64,000 nt of DNA from Paractinoplanes durhamensis (GTDB lineage Bacteria > Actinomycetota > Actinomycetes > Mycobacteriales > Micromonosporaceae): positions 21,623-85,622 of the forward strand of contig NZ_BOML01000039.1 in NCBI RefSeq assembly GCF_016862175.1. Direction: 5' to 3'. A program made the translations under genes and the position numbers. This document shows, in pieces, positions 1-7,014 of this stretch (positions are counted from its first letter, which is position 1; every line of letters starts with the position of its first letter). The notes under the pieces are model-generated. The model made no database searches, was not told where the DNA came from, and saw nothing but the letters and a program-made list of their open reading frames with translations.

Positions 1-212
1 GGCTGCGGGTCAACGTGACCAGCGACGAGGTGACGTACTCGCTGCGCAACGGCGGCGGCTCGGCCCGCCTGGTGATCCACCACCACGGCAAGGACGTCGA
101 GGTCACCCAGGTGAAGCCGGTGACCGTGCCGATCCCGCCGGCGCATCCGGTCGGCCCGCCGCCGACCCAGCCGGCCGGTCGCGCCCCGGTCCGCCGGGCT
201 CCGCAGGACTGA
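1..212 (+). CDS. C-terminal end of a GH65-family glycoside hydrolase/phosphorylase (partial)
   Basis: The reading frame is open from the window edge (codons from base 3) and stops at 210-212, so only about 69 C-terminal residues are visible. The segment has the pattern of the small all-beta C-terminal domain that closes GH65 enzymes (maltose, trehalose and kojibiose phosphorylases and relatives): DEVTYSL, then a LVIHHHGKDVEV strand pair and a VTVPIPP ending. A low-complexity Pro/Arg tail of about 20 residues follows. The catalytic (alpha/alpha)6 barrel lies outside the window, so substrate and reaction cannot be stated. A 16-bp tandem duplication covers the stop codon and a strong hairpin follows. 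Family assignment is from pattern recognition of a short piece. Confidence 0.6.
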   Translation, partial: LRVNVTSDEVTYSLRNGGGSARLVIHHHGKDVEVTQVKPVTVPIPPAHPVGPPPTQPAGRAPVRRAPQD

Positions 213-230
213 ACCTCCGCAGGACTGAAC
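199..230 (+). repeat. 16-bp perfect tandem duplication over a stop codon
   Basis: CTCCGCAGGACTGAAC occurs at 199-214 and again at 215-230 without a mismatch. The first copy contains the TGA stop of the GH65 fragment; the second repeats that stop in the untranslated region. It looks like a recent slippage duplication. Confidence 0.9.
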
Positions 231-237
231 GAAAGAA

Positions 238-261
238 GGCCCCCGCCGATCGGCGGGGGCC
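238..261. terminator. Perfect palindromic hairpin between convergent genes
   Basis: A 24-bp perfect palindrome (10-bp arms around GATC) lies between the plus-strand GH65 gene and the minus-strand gene ending at 280. It can fold on either strand. The T-tracts are weak (ATCTTTCC on plus, CTTTCGTTC on minus). A bidirectional terminator is the simplest reading. Confidence 0.75.
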
Positions 262-279
262 ATCTTTCCAGTCGACGAC

Positions 280-1314
280 CTACAGCATCGAGACGTGTAC
301 GTGGTCCTTGTGATTGCTGACGCCGTGGTAGGCGTGCCAGCCGGTCGCCGGGAACCAGATCTGCGCATACCAGATGACGTAGTAGATGCCGAGCCGATCG
401 GCGTTGCGTACCAGGAACGCCATCAGGTCGTTCCCGTACTTTTTCATGGTGGCGTTGTGCGACTCCGAGAAGCCGCTCTTCTGCAACGACCAGTCGCAGG
501 CTCGGCCCTTCGGATGCTCGAACGGCCCGCCGTCGCGGTGACAACCGACGAAGTTGTTGAAGCCGGCCTTTTTCACCTCTTGGTACATGTGCAATGTACG
601 CGCAGTGATGCAGCCACTTGTCGTCGGATCGTTCACCGTGCATTTCTCGGCCGAGAATCCGCCGTCGGAATTGCGCGGTGCGGGGGACGCGGTTTTCGAG
701 GTCGCGTCGACGAAACCGGCGGTCAGGCCGGCGCCGCCGATCAGGGACAGCGCCTTGTCGGCCGCGTCCTTCTGCTTCTTCATCGCGACCAGGTTGGTCT
801 GCTGCTGCTTCACCTCGGCGTCGAGCGTCGCCTTGGTCGAGTTGACCTCGTCGATCGCGGCGTTCAGCTCGCGCAGCTTCCGGTCGTGCAGGGCGTTGAT
901 CTCCTCGAGGGAGACCGCCTTGGCCAGGAACTCGTCCGAGCCGTTGCTGCCGAGCAGGAAGCTGGCGGCGCCGAGATGGCCGGTGCGGTACTGCTGCGCG
1001 GCGATCGCGTTGACCTCGGGGATCAGCACGTTGCGCTTGGCCTCGGCGTTGTTGACCTTGATGGCCAGCGCCTTCTGGGTCGTGGTCGACTTGGCGACCG
1101 CGGCCTTGGCCTGCACGAACTTGCGGTTCGACGATTCCAGGACGTCGTCCAGAGTCGGGTCCGCCTTGTCGTCGCCCTGCTCGTCGGGCTGGGCCGACGA
1201 GGACGACGGATCGTTCGGGTCGGCGCTCGCAGCCGATGCGGGTGCCGCCAGGAAAGCGACGGCAACGAGCGGCGCCAGGGCAAGTCTCAGCCACCGGCGT
1301 GGGCGTACGGACAT
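280..1314 (-). CDS. Secreted coiled-coil protein with LAS-peptidase-like C-terminal domain
   Basis: 344 aa. Residues 1 to about 30 form a Sec signal peptide (RPRR, a hydrophobic core, then APASAASA). Residues about 60-190 are Ala/Lys/Glu-rich and predicted coiled coil, as in wall hydrolases that dock to the membrane. After a Ser/Thr linker, residues about 225-344 form a compact domain with EHPKGRACDW and KDHVHVSML. These resemble the HxxGxAxD and HxH zinc motifs of LAS-superfamily (M15/VanY-type) peptidoglycan peptidases. I infer an extracytoplasmic wall remodelling role; metal binding and activity are not proven. It is paralogous to the divergent gene at 1799-2809. The start has a good ribosome binding site (GGAAGGA) and lies just downstream of a c-di-AMP riboswitch. 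Confidence 0.85.
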   Translation of the reverse strand: MSVRPRRWLRLALAPLVAVAFLAAPASAASADPNDPSSSSAQPDEQGDDKADPTLDDVLESSNRKFVQAKAAVAKSTTTQKALAIKVNNAEAKRNVLIPEVNAIAAQQYRTGHLGAASFLLGSNGSDEFLAKAVSLEEINALHDRKLRELNAAIDEVNSTKATLDAEVKQQQTNLVAMKKQKDAADKALSLIGGAGLTAGFVDATSKTASPAPRNSDGGFSAEKCTVNDPTTSGCITARTLHMYQEVKKAGFNNFVGCHRDGGPFEHPKGRACDWSLQKSGFSESHNATMKKYGNDLMAFLVRNADRLGIYYVIWYAQIWFPATGWHAYHGVSNHKDHVHVSML

Positions 1315-1325
1315 TCAGGTTCCTT

Positions 1326-1470
1326 CCAGTCAACCGCCGACCGAGTTAGCTGACGGGTTCGGGACGGAAGCGATCCCTACCGCTTGCGCGGATTCACCCC
1401 ACTGACTTGGTTCCCCGGCACGCCCTCGCGGGCGATTAGGCGGTGGTCTGCCGGCGCCTCGGGGGCGGCG
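1326..1470 (-). promoter_or_regulatory. c-di-AMP riboswitch (ydaO/yuaA class) for the 280-1314 gene
   Basis: Read on the minus strand, the leader has the conserved blocks of this RNA in actinobacteria: CCGGGGAACCAA, GGGGTGAATCCGCGCAAGCG, GTAGGGATCGCTTCCGTCCC, then GAACCCGTCAGCTAACTCGG ending close to the ribosome binding site. The class senses c-di-AMP and in actinomycetes typically precedes Rpf/NlpC-type wall hydrolases. Ends are approximate. A second copy on the opposite strand matches it nearly base for base in the conserved blocks. Confidence 0.88.
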
Positions 1471-1644
1471 CCTTCGGCGGCAGAGCCGGCGCCAGTTTAC
1501 CCGAGCCCGTGCTATACAGCAGCGCCTGGGAAACGCGAATGCGGTTACCCTTCCGCGACTTTCCGTGAATTTGTCACGCAAGGTCATCATCGAATTGCGC
1601 AGAGTACGAGAACTGTCGATCAATCGATGTCCTGGGTATGGTCG

Positions 1645-1785
1645 CACTTGATCCCCACCCGGGGGTCGCCGCCTAATCGCCGTCCGGCGAACCGGGGAAC
1701 CATGTTTCTTCGGGGTGAATCCGCACAACGCGGTAGGGATCACTTCCATCCCGAACCCGTCAGCTAACTCGGTCGGCGGCCGACG
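1645..1785 (+). promoter_or_regulatory. c-di-AMP riboswitch (ydaO/yuaA class) for the 1799-2809 gene
   Basis: The plus-strand leader shows AACCGGGGAACCA, GGGGTGAATCCGCACAACGC, GGTAGGGATCACTTCCATCC and GAACCCGTCAGCTAACTCGG, followed by the GGAAGGAAA ribosome binding site and the GTG at 1799. The divergent partner carries the same element, so about 175 bp between them (1470-1645) must hold both promoters. Boundaries are approximate. Confidence 0.88.
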
Positions 1786-1798
1786 GAAGGAAACGTTT

Positions 1799-2809
1799 GT
1801 GCGGCAGAAAACTGTCCGCCGTCGATTAGCGGCGTTCCTCGCCCTGCTGATGGCGACCGCCGGGCTGGCCATGGCCATCGCCGCCCCGGCGAGCGCGGAA
1901 CCGGGCGACACCGGCGACGACGGCGAGGGTGGCTCGAAGACGCTGATCGAGCAGCTCGAGGCCGCCTCCAAGGGCTTTGTGGACGCGCAGGAGGCGCTCG
2001 CCAAGTCCAAGAAGCGGCAGGTCGAGTTGACCGCCAAGGTCAAGGAGCTCGACACCCGGATGGCCCCGCAGCAGGCGGCGGTCGACCTGATCATCCAGCA
2101 GGCCTACCGGACCGGCCGGCTCGGCCCGATGGGTGCGCTGCTCACCGCCGGTTCGCCCGGCGGCTTCCTGGACCGGGCCGAGACGCTGGAAACGGTCGCG
2201 GTCAAGCAGCAGGCAGCGATCAGGGACCTGCGGCAGACCCGGGACCAGCAGGAGCAGGCCAAGCTCGCGATCGAGGCGACCATCCGTGACCAGCAGAAGC
2301 AGGTCAACGTGATGGCCAAGCGGAAGGCTCAGGCCGAGGGCGCCCTGAAGGCGGCGAACGCCGGCGATGACGACCCGCAGTCGACCGACGGCGGCAGCAG
2401 CGACACGTCCGGCACGTTCACCGGCGGCAGCGGCATGGTGAACGACCCGACCAGCGGCGGCCGCATCACCCAGCGGATGCTGTTCGCCTACAACCAGGCC
2501 CGAGCGGCCGGGTTCACCCACTACATCCACTGCTTCCGCGAGCAGAACAGTGGCGAGCATCCCAAGGGCCGGGCCTGCGACTTCGCGGCCGACAAGGACG
2601 GCTTCGGCGGGGTGGCCACCGGGAGCAGCAAGACGTACGGGACGAACCTGGCGAACTACTTCATCAACAACTCCAGCCGGCTGGGCGTCCTCTACGTCAT
2701 CTGGTTCAAACGCATCTGGCTGCCCAGCAGCGGCTGGAAGTCGTACAGCGGTGGCAACGGCGATCCATCAAGCGATCACACCAACCACGTACATTTATCA
2801 GTTAAATAG
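1799..2809 (+). CDS. Secreted coiled-coil protein with LAS-peptidase-like C-terminal domain (paralogue)
   Basis: 336 aa from GTG 1799, chosen because GGAAGGAAA lies 6-14 nt upstream and a signal peptide starts at once (VRQKTVRRR, hydrophobic core, APASAEPG). An in-frame ATG at 1715 would fall inside the riboswitch and is rejected. Coiled-coil region at about residues 45-185, Gly/Ser/Asp linker, then a C-terminal domain with EHPKGRACDF and HTNHVHLSVK, matching the zinc-ligand-like residues of the divergent paralogue. The role is inferred to be peptidoglycan hydrolysis or resuscitation/growth control under c-di-AMP. Two TTA leucine codons occur (1826-1828 and near the 3' end), rare in high-GC actinomycetes and possibly making translation depend on a bldA-type tRNA. 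Confidence 0.85.
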   Translation: MRQKTVRRRLAAFLALLMATAGLAMAIAAPASAEPGDTGDDGEGGSKTLIEQLEAASKGFVDAQEALAKSKKRQVELTAKVKELDTRMAPQQAAVDLIIQQAYRTGRLGPMGALLTAGSPGGFLDRAETLETVAVKQQAAIRDLRQTRDQQEQAKLAIEATIRDQQKQVNVMAKRKAQAEGALKAANAGDDDPQSTDGGSSDTSGTFTGGSGMVNDPTSGGRITQRMLFAYNQARAAGFTHYIHCFREQNSGEHPKGRACDFAADKDGFGGVATGSSKTYGTNLANYFINNSSRLGVLYVIWFKRIWLPSSGWKSYSGGNGDPSSDHTNHVHLSVK

Positions 2810-2832
2810 GTCTTTTCAGGAGGAGTGCGAGA

Positions 2833-3609
2833 CTACTTCTTGACGAAGGTCTCGTACTCCTTCATCACGTCGCCGGTCGGGCCGTCGGCCTTGATCACGC
2901 CGCCCTCGAGCCAGATGCTGCGCTCGCAGGTGTCCCGGATCGACTGCTCGCTGTGGCTGACCAGGAACACCGTGCCGGCCTCTTCGCGCAGGTCACGGAC
3001 CCGCTGCTCACTGCGCTTGCGGAACTTCGCGTCGCCGGTGGCCAGCGCCTCGTCGATGAGCAGCACGTCGTGCTTCTTGGCCGCGGCGATCGCGAAGCGC
3101 AGCCGGGCGCCCATGCCGGACGAGTAGGTCCGCATCGGCAGCGAGCTGAAGTCGCCCCGCTCGTTGATGCCGGAGAACTCGATGATGTCGTCGACCTTCT
3201 CCTTGACCTCGTCCGGGGTCATCCCCATGGCCAGGCAGCCGAGCGTCACGTTGCGCTCGCCGGACAGGTCGTTCATCAGGGCCGCGTTCACGCCGAGCAG
3301 GGACGGCTGGCCGGCCGCGTAGATCGCCCCGCCGCGCTCGACCGGCAGCAGTCCGGCGATCGCCCGCAGCAGGGTCGACTTGCCCGAGCCGTTGGTGCCG
3401 ATCAGCCCGATGGCCTCACCCTTGTAGGCCACGAAGCTGGCGCCCTTGACCGCGTGCACCTCGCGCACCGCGGTGCTCTTCTGCCGGGTGAGGATCCGCT
3501 TGAAGCTGCTCAGCGGCGAGGACTGGTGCGGCCCGATCGAGCCGTGGATGCGGTAGACGATGTGCGCGTTGTCCGCGATGACGGTGGGGACCCGCTCGGT
3601 GTCAGCCAC
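2833..3609 (-). CDS. tagH: Polysaccharide/teichoic acid ABC exporter, ATP-binding subunit (TagH/Wzt type)
   Basis: 258 aa from GTG 3609, which overlaps the end of the permease gene by 8 bp; an upstream in-frame ATG at 3645 would overlap it by 44 bp and is less likely. Walker A is GTNGSGKST, Walker B LLIDEALATGD, and the signature is the YSSGMGARLRFAIA variant typical of exporters of O-antigen, teichoic acid and capsule rather than importers. The H-loop is VSHSEQS. There is no extra C-terminal carbohydrate-binding domain, so it looks like TagH-type or short Wzt proteins without substrate-end recognition. It would energise export of a lipid-linked wall polymer with the permease at 3602-4498. 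Confidence 0.9.
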   Translation of the reverse strand: MADTERVPTVIADNAHIVYRIHGSIGPHQSSPLSSFKRILTRQKSTAVREVHAVKGASFVAYKGEAIGLIGTNGSGKSTLLRAIAGLLPVERGGAIYAAGQPSLLGVNAALMNDLSGERNVTLGCLAMGMTPDEVKEKVDDIIEFSGINERGDFSSLPMRTYSSGMGARLRFAIAAAKKHDVLLIDEALATGDAKFRKRSEQRVRDLREEAGTVFLVSHSEQSIRDTCERSIWLEGGVIKADGPTGDVMKEYETFVKK

Positions 3610-4498
3610 GGCCGTAGCCCTTCTCTCCACGCCAGAAGTACGCATATCCGCCGATGCCCATGACCAGCGCCCAGACCGCCGCCTCGATCCAGAGGAGGGT
3701 CGGGCTGCCGGCCAGCTCCACGTTCTCCATCAGGGCGTGCCGGATCAGCTCGATGTAGACGAGGATCGGGTTCGCCTCGATCACCGCGAGCTTCCAGCCG
3801 TGCAGGTGCTCGGTGTACTTGGTGACCGGGTAGAGCACGGCCGACCCGTACAGCCAGACGCGCATGATGAAGGGGATCAACTGCCGCAGGTCGGGCACTT
3901 TTGCGCCGAGCCGGGAGACCAGCATGGCGGCCCCGGCGTTGAAGATCGTCTGCAGCAGCAGGGCCGGGACGATCAGCAGCCATTCCCAGTTGATCGGCTC
4001 GCCGGTGAACAGCACGATCGCGATCAGCACGCCCATCGAGGCGATCATGTTGCGCGCCTCGACCAGGGTGATCGAGATGGGCAGGCTCGCCCGTGGGAAG
4101 TGCAGGGCCCGGATCAGCCCCAGGTTGCCGCTGACCGCCTGCACGCCGGTCTGCACCACGGTCTGCGTGTAGCCGAAGATGAAGACGCCGGCGCAGAGGT
4201 ACGCGATGAAGTTGTCGGTGCCGTGCTTGGTGTTCAGCAGGACGCCGAAGATCACGTAGTAGACGCCGGCGTTGAACAGTGGGGTCAGAACCTGCCAGAT
4301 CATGCCCAGCCTGGTGTTACCGAGGGCGGCGGAGACCTTGGCGCTGGCGAACTCCCAGATGAAGTGCCGGTACGCCCAGAGCTGTGCGGTGTACTCCGAC
4401 AGGCTGGGCAGCCGCCCGGCCGTGCTCAGCCCGTACTTCCTGGCCTGCTCCTTCGGAGTGGGGCCGGAGTAGGGCTCGACGACGGTCGTCTGAGCCAT
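3602..4498 (-). CDS. tagG: Polysaccharide/teichoic acid ABC exporter, permease subunit (TagG/Wzm type)
   Basis: 298 aa from ATG 4498 (MAQTTVVEP), preceded by a GGAGC ribosome binding site; an in-frame ATG 25 codons upstream has no better signal. The protein has a cytoplasmic N-terminal stretch and about six hydrophobic helices of the ABC-2 permease fold (WAYRHFIWEFASAK, GMIWQVLTPLFNAGVYYVIF and so on), and ends with a charged tail. Overlap with the ATPase gene indicates a two-gene operon and translational coupling. Teichoic-acid-like polymer export is the family role. A pseudaminic-acid polymer encoded at 37-59 kb is a possible cargo, but nothing in the sequence links them directly. Confidence 0.9.
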   Translation of the reverse strand: MAQTTVVEPYSGPTPKEQARKYGLSTAGRLPSLSEYTAQLWAYRHFIWEFASAKVSAALGNTRLGMIWQVLTPLFNAGVYYVIFGVLLNTKHGTDNFIAYLCAGVFIFGYTQTVVQTGVQAVSGNLGLIRALHFPRASLPISITLVEARNMIASMGVLIAIVLFTGEPINWEWLLIVPALLLQTIFNAGAAMLVSRLGAKVPDLRQLIPFIMRVWLYGSAVLYPVTKYTEHLHGWKLAVIEANPILVYIELIRHALMENVELAGSPTLLWIEAAVWALVMGIGGYAYFWRGEKGYGRG

Positions 4499-4678
4499 GG
4501 GGTGGTGCTCCGATCTCGTCGGCCCGTCAGGGTTATCGGGTCCTGTTGCTTTCCGCGAGAACACAACTAGCAAGCATGCCTTGTCGCTGTCGATGGAACG
4601 GGTTCGTATCGACGTGCCGGAAGGTTATCCGACCGAACGGCGGAACGCAACCGTTACGTCCTGGCGTATAGTGACCGC

Positions 4679-5278
4679 GTGGCGACAGCGAAGCGTGCAC
4701 CCGCCGGAGCGGCGGTGCTCCGAGGCGACATCACCAGGGCCATCCGTGACGCAGTCATGACCGAGCTGGCCGTGGTCGGTTACGGCCGGCTCTCGATCGA
4801 GGCCGTGGCCCGCCGAGCCGGGGTCGGCAAGACCGCGATCTATCGGCGCTGGAGCAACAAGCTCGAGATGGTCCTCGAGATCGTCTCGGACGTGGCGGGC
4901 CGCAGCGTCCCGCTGCCCGACACCGGCAGTTTCGCCGGCGATCTCCAGCTGCTGCTGATGATCGTAAGCCGGGCACTCCAGCACCGGATCGCCTCGCAGA
5001 TCATCCCCGACCTGATGGCCGAGGCCTCGCGAAACCCGCAGATCGCCGAGACCCTCCAGAAGGCACTGCGCACCCACCAGCAGGCGGTCGGCGACAAGCT
5101 GATCGGCCAGGCGGTGGCCCGCGGCGAGCTGCCCGCCGGCACCGACCCCGAGCTGGCCGTCGACCTGCTCCTGGGGCCGCTCTACTGGCGGCTCGCGGTC
5201 GCCCGCACCCCGCTGCCGGACGACTACCTGGACAAGATGATCGAGGCGGTCACCGCGGCGCTGAAGGCCACCGGCTGA
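4679..5278 (+). CDS. TetR/AcrR-family transcriptional regulator
   Basis: 199 aa. The N-terminal helix-turn-helix is clear: YGRLSIEAVARRAGVGKTAIYRRWSNKLEMVLEIV. The rest is an all-helical ligand/dimer domain ending with the PDDYLDKMIEAVTAAL pattern of the TetR_C_11-like group. GTG 4679 lies 6 nt after a good -10 (TATAGT, 4667-4672) with no Shine-Dalgarno, so the mRNA is probably leaderless. It is divergent from the tagGH operon, separated by 180 bp, which could make the exporter its target; no palindromic operator stood out to me there. Ligand unknown. Confidence 0.9.
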   Translation: MATAKRAPAGAAVLRGDITRAIRDAVMTELAVVGYGRLSIEAVARRAGVGKTAIYRRWSNKLEMVLEIVSDVAGRSVPLPDTGSFAGDLQLLLMIVSRALQHRIASQIIPDLMAEASRNPQIAETLQKALRTHQQAVGDKLIGQAVARGELPAGTDPELAVDLLLGPLYWRLAVARTPLPDDYLDKMIEAVTAALKATG

Positions 5279-5370
5279 GGCGGGCAACCGACCTGCAACC
5301 CGGAAGCTCTCCTGGTCGGGGCGGTGGTGGCCGACGTTAGGGGCCAACCCCCGAGCCACCAGGAGCCGCC

Positions 5371-5712
5371 ATGCGCCCGACCGCCGACGCCACCGTCCTG
5401 GACGCCAGCGCCCTGCTCGCCCTGGTGATGGGCGGCTCGGCGGGCGAGCCCGGGCCGAAGCCGGCGGCGCCCTCGGCGACCGCGCCGGTGGGTCTCTGGC
5501 TCAGCGCGGACGGCACCGTCCGGCTCGACATCAGGACCGACGGGACGTACGACGCTCAGGTGGCCGGTCGCCGGCAGCGCGCTCGCGGCACCTACCACAT
5601 CGACGGCGGGCTGATGACCCTCAGCGATCGCCACTCCGGCCTGTGCACCGCGGTGAGCCTGTACGACGGTGAGCTGGAGATGGCCGGCCACCGCCTGGGT
5701 CAGGTCGCCTGA
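5371..5712 (+). CDS. Small protein, weakly Atu4866-like
   Basis: 113 aa. Residues about 45-113 read GLWLSADGTVRLDIRTDGTYDAQVAGRRQRARGTYHIDGG, which resembles the small beta-rich Atu4866 family (unknown function, about 80 aa) found near oxidoreductase and efflux genes. The N-terminal part contains TVLDASALLALV, which looks like the first strand and helix of a PIN nuclease but lacks the rest of that fold, so I treat it as chance. Start at ATG 5371 follows CCACCAGGAGCCGCC. The gene converges on the MFS gene with a 13-bp tail overlap. Coding potential is good; function is unknown. Confidence 0.65.
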   Translation: MRPTADATVLDASALLALVMGGSAGEPGPKPAAPSATAPVGLWLSADGTVRLDIRTDGTYDAQVAGRRQRARGTYHIDGGLMTLSDRHSGLCTAVSLYDGELEMAGHRLGQVA

Positions 5713-6941
5713 ACGAGCGCCGGCTCCCGGGTTTCCACGGTCTCGGCCTGCCGGGCGTCCAGCCGGTTGCTCGCCAGCGCCAGCAGCAGGCCACCCGCCG
5801 CCAGCGCGACCCCCAGCCAGGCCGGGGAGAGGTAACCCCAGCCGGCCGCGATGACCACGCCGCCCAGCGCCGCCCCCAGGCTGTTCGCCAGGTTGGTGGC
5901 CGACTGGTTGACCGCGGCACCCATCAGCTGAGCGCGCGGGGCCACCGAGATCAGCAGGGCCTGGAGGGCCGGACCCATGAAAAGACTGGCCGCACCGATC
6001 AGGAACGCGGCCGCGAACAACCCGATCGGGTGACCGGCGACGAGCCCGAACAACACGGTCGTGGCGATCATGGCGGCGAACCCGAACAGCACACTGCGGC
6101 GCAGGTTCCGATCGGCGGCGATCCCGCCGATCACGTTGCCGATCGTCATGCCGAGGCCCATCACGCCCAGCACCCACGGAATCGCTGATTCCGACAAACC
6201 GGTCACATGGGTGGTGATCGGGGCGATGTAGCTGTTCACCGCGAAGAAACCGCCGAAGCCGACCGCGGCGACCAGCGCCACCAACCAGACCTGCGGCGAG
6301 CGGAACGCGGCCAGCTCACCCCGGGGCGAGCCGCCGGGCGCGGCCGCCACCTCCGGGACGACGGCGAGCACGGCCAGCAGGGTGAGGGCGAAGACGCAGG
6401 CCACCGCGAGGTACGCGGCCCGCCAGCCGGCCACCTGCCCGAGTCCGGTGATCAGCGGGACGCCGAAGACGTTCGCCGCGGTCAGCCCGCTCAGCACGAT
6501 CGAGAACCCCTTGGCCTGGTTGCCCGCCCCGAGCATGCTCGCGGCGAGCAGCCCGGCCGCGCCGAAGTAGGCGCCGTGCGCCAGTCCGGCCACGAAGCGC
6601 CCGGCCAGGATCAGCCCGAACGTCGGGGCCAGCGCCGAGGCCACCGTGCCGACCGTGAACATCACCAGCAGCCCGAGCACCAGCTTGCGGCGGGCCACCC
6701 GGGCGGTCAGGGTCGCGATCGTCGGCGCCCCCACCACCACGCCCAGCGCGTAGACCGTGATGACCCAGCCGGCCGTGGCGACCGCCTGTGAGGACGAGCG
6801 CGCGTACGCGTCCGGCAACAGGTCGCGGGCCACCTCGGGCAGCAGGCCCATGGCGGCGAATTCGGTGAGGCCGAGGCCGAAGCCGCCCAGAGCGAGGGCA
6901 AGCAGGGCCGCCCAGCGGCGGCCGGCGGTGAGTTTCTCCAC
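5700..6941 (-). CDS. MFS efflux transporter, DHA1/AraJ-Cmx type
   Basis: 413 aa with about 12 hydrophobic helices. The N-terminus has the LGGFGLGLTEFAAMGLLPEVARDL signature of the DHA1 drug:H+ antiporter/sugar efflux group (AraJ, PbuE, Cmx). The loop 2-3 motif A is reduced (ARVARRKLVLG). GTG 6941 has no ribosome binding site and begins 7 nt after a TAGAGT -10-like hexamer on the minus strand, so leaderless initiation is likely. Two AACGTT-centred palindromes lie between it and the divergent LacI-type gene, indicating repression by that regulator. Substrate unknown: drug or sugar efflux are both possible. Confidence 0.9.
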   Translation of the reverse strand: MEKLTAGRRWAALLALALGGFGLGLTEFAAMGLLPEVARDLLPDAYARSSSQAVATAGWVITVYALGVVVGAPTIATLTARVARRKLVLGLLVMFTVGTVASALAPTFGLILAGRFVAGLAHGAYFGAAGLLAASMLGAGNQAKGFSIVLSGLTAANVFGVPLITGLGQVAGWRAAYLAVACVFALTLLAVLAVVPEVAAAPGGSPRGELAAFRSPQVWLVALVAAVGFGGFFAVNSYIAPITTHVTGLSESAIPWVLGVMGLGMTIGNVIGGIAADRNLRRSVLFGFAAMIATTVLFGLVAGHPIGLFAAAFLIGAASLFMGPALQALLISVAPRAQLMGAAVNQSATNLANSLGAALGGVVIAAGWGYLSPAWLGVALAAGGLLLALASNRLDARQAETVETREPALVQAT

Positions 6942-6951
6942 GTCAGGAACT

Positions 6952-6989
6952 CTAGAACGTTCTAGTCCGTGGCGGAGTAGAACGTTCTA
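6952..6989. promoter_or_regulatory. Two LacI-type operators in the MFS/LacI divergent promoter
   Basis: CTAGAACGTTCTAG (6952-6965) and TAGAACGTTCTA (6978-6989) are perfect palindromes with the central CG typical of LacI-family sites. Their centres are 25 bp apart. Box 1 overlaps the likely -10 of the MFS gene. Box 2 overlaps the -35 position of the LacI gene, whose -10 TAAATT is at 7001-7006. Confidence 0.8.
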
Positions 6990-7014
6990 GTGATCACAAG
7001 TAAATTCTTCGGTC

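Noticed and set aside
1715..1798. Longer start for the 1799-2809 gene
   Set aside because: These codons lie inside the conserved 3' part of the c-di-AMP riboswitch and before the signal peptide.
5395..5434. PIN-toxin-like N-terminus (VLDASALLALV) in the 5371-5712 protein
   Set aside because: The remaining PIN acidic residues and length are absent, and the rest resembles Atu4866. Probably chance.
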